From positions 1-64,000 of the forward strand of contig JAGASH010000005.1 of the NCBI GenBank assembly GCA_017847835.1: a stretch of DNA of 64,000 nt. Reading direction: 5' to 3'. Both the position numbers and the translations under genes were made by a program. This DNA is from Oscillospiraceae bacterium (GTDB lineage Bacteria > Bacillota > Clostridia > Oscillospirales > Ruminococcaceae). Positions 63,945-64,000 of this stretch are shown in pieces; position 1 is the first letter of the stretch; each line of letters starts with the position of its first letter. A model generated the notes under the pieces. The model searched no databases and had not been told where the DNA came from. It saw nothing but the letters and a program-made list of their open reading frames with translations.

Positions 63945-64000
63945 TTAAGTTCTGTATTCCGCGTTGATTTTAACGTATTCAAATGTCAAATCGCAGCCCC
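63945..64000 (-). CDS. argJ: Glutamate N-acetyltransferase ArgJ, C-terminal end (cut by window)
   Basis: The last 17 codons on the minus strand read GCDLTFEYVKINAEYRT then TAA, the conserved C-terminus of ArgJ (GCDL...YVKIN..YRT). The rest lies beyond the window. With argJ before argB, the acetyl group is recycled in the cyclic arginine pathway. Confidence 0.85.
   Translation of the reverse strand, partial: GCDLTFEYVKINAEYRT

Overview
The window looks like a low-to-mid GC Firmicute of class Clostridia, probably an Oscillospiraceae/Ruminococcaceae-type gut or rumen anaerobe. This is inferred from AGGAGG-type ribosome sites, T-rich intrinsic terminators, a lysine riboswitch, an AgrD-like peptide, PduL, an archaeal-type Asd, CBM2-like domains and serine-recombinase cassettes. 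No rRNA or tRNA gene was seen.

The window has two halves. Bases 1-29,700 are accessory DNA. They open with a 5'-truncated FN3/PKD surface protein and a 1,721-residue secreted polymorphic toxin: tandem CBM2-like domains, thrombospondin type 3 calcium repeats, a helical repeat region and a C-terminal YwqJ-like deaminase. Its SUKH-3 immunity gene follows 4 bases later. Next come a hidden 51-residue AgrD-like signal peptide with a decayed agrB, an unknown 454-residue protein, and a 1,944-residue RTX protein. The RTX protein carries a Sec signal, a PD-(D/E)XK-like segment and six RTX blocks. Behind it lie the remains of a type I export system: a 46-codon start that may be an ABC gene, then the 3' half of hlyD. 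A recombinase-bearing element follows (sigma-like protein, MazF-type toxin, three serine-recombinase-family genes). It abuts an AT-rich 1,202-residue protein with a C-terminal PD-(D/E)XK-like motif, a candidate defence nuclease. A candidate structured RNA with a consensus antisense promoter lies between them.

Bases 29,700-64,000 are mostly chromosomal housekeeping genes in compact operons. In order: a truncated ATP-grasp / transglutaminase / paired aspartoacylase-like operon; a NitT/TauT-type ABC transporter with a TM1266-type regulator behind a terminator-bearing leader; an AI-2E-type permease, an amidohydrolase and queA; the lysine operon (L-box, asd, dapA, dapB, ACT protein, mscS); an acetyltransferase; a MarR-controlled ABC exporter; nucleoside phosphorylase, a TtcA-like protein and alr; an LCP-like protein, a LUD protein, glucokinase and ilvD; pduL; a zinc operon (Fur-family regulator, znuA, znuC, znuB); a Lys/Ala-rich SCP2-like protein; and the arg cluster (argJ-argB-argD-membrane protein-argF, leftward).

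The most notable items are the CBM-bearing deaminase toxin with its immunity gene, the orphan AgrD-like peptide, the RTX protein with a nuclease-like segment and broken exporter, the large putative nuclease beside the recombinases, and the unassigned structured RNA candidates. All calls come from reading the sequence. No database search was run, so family names rest on recognised motifs and context.
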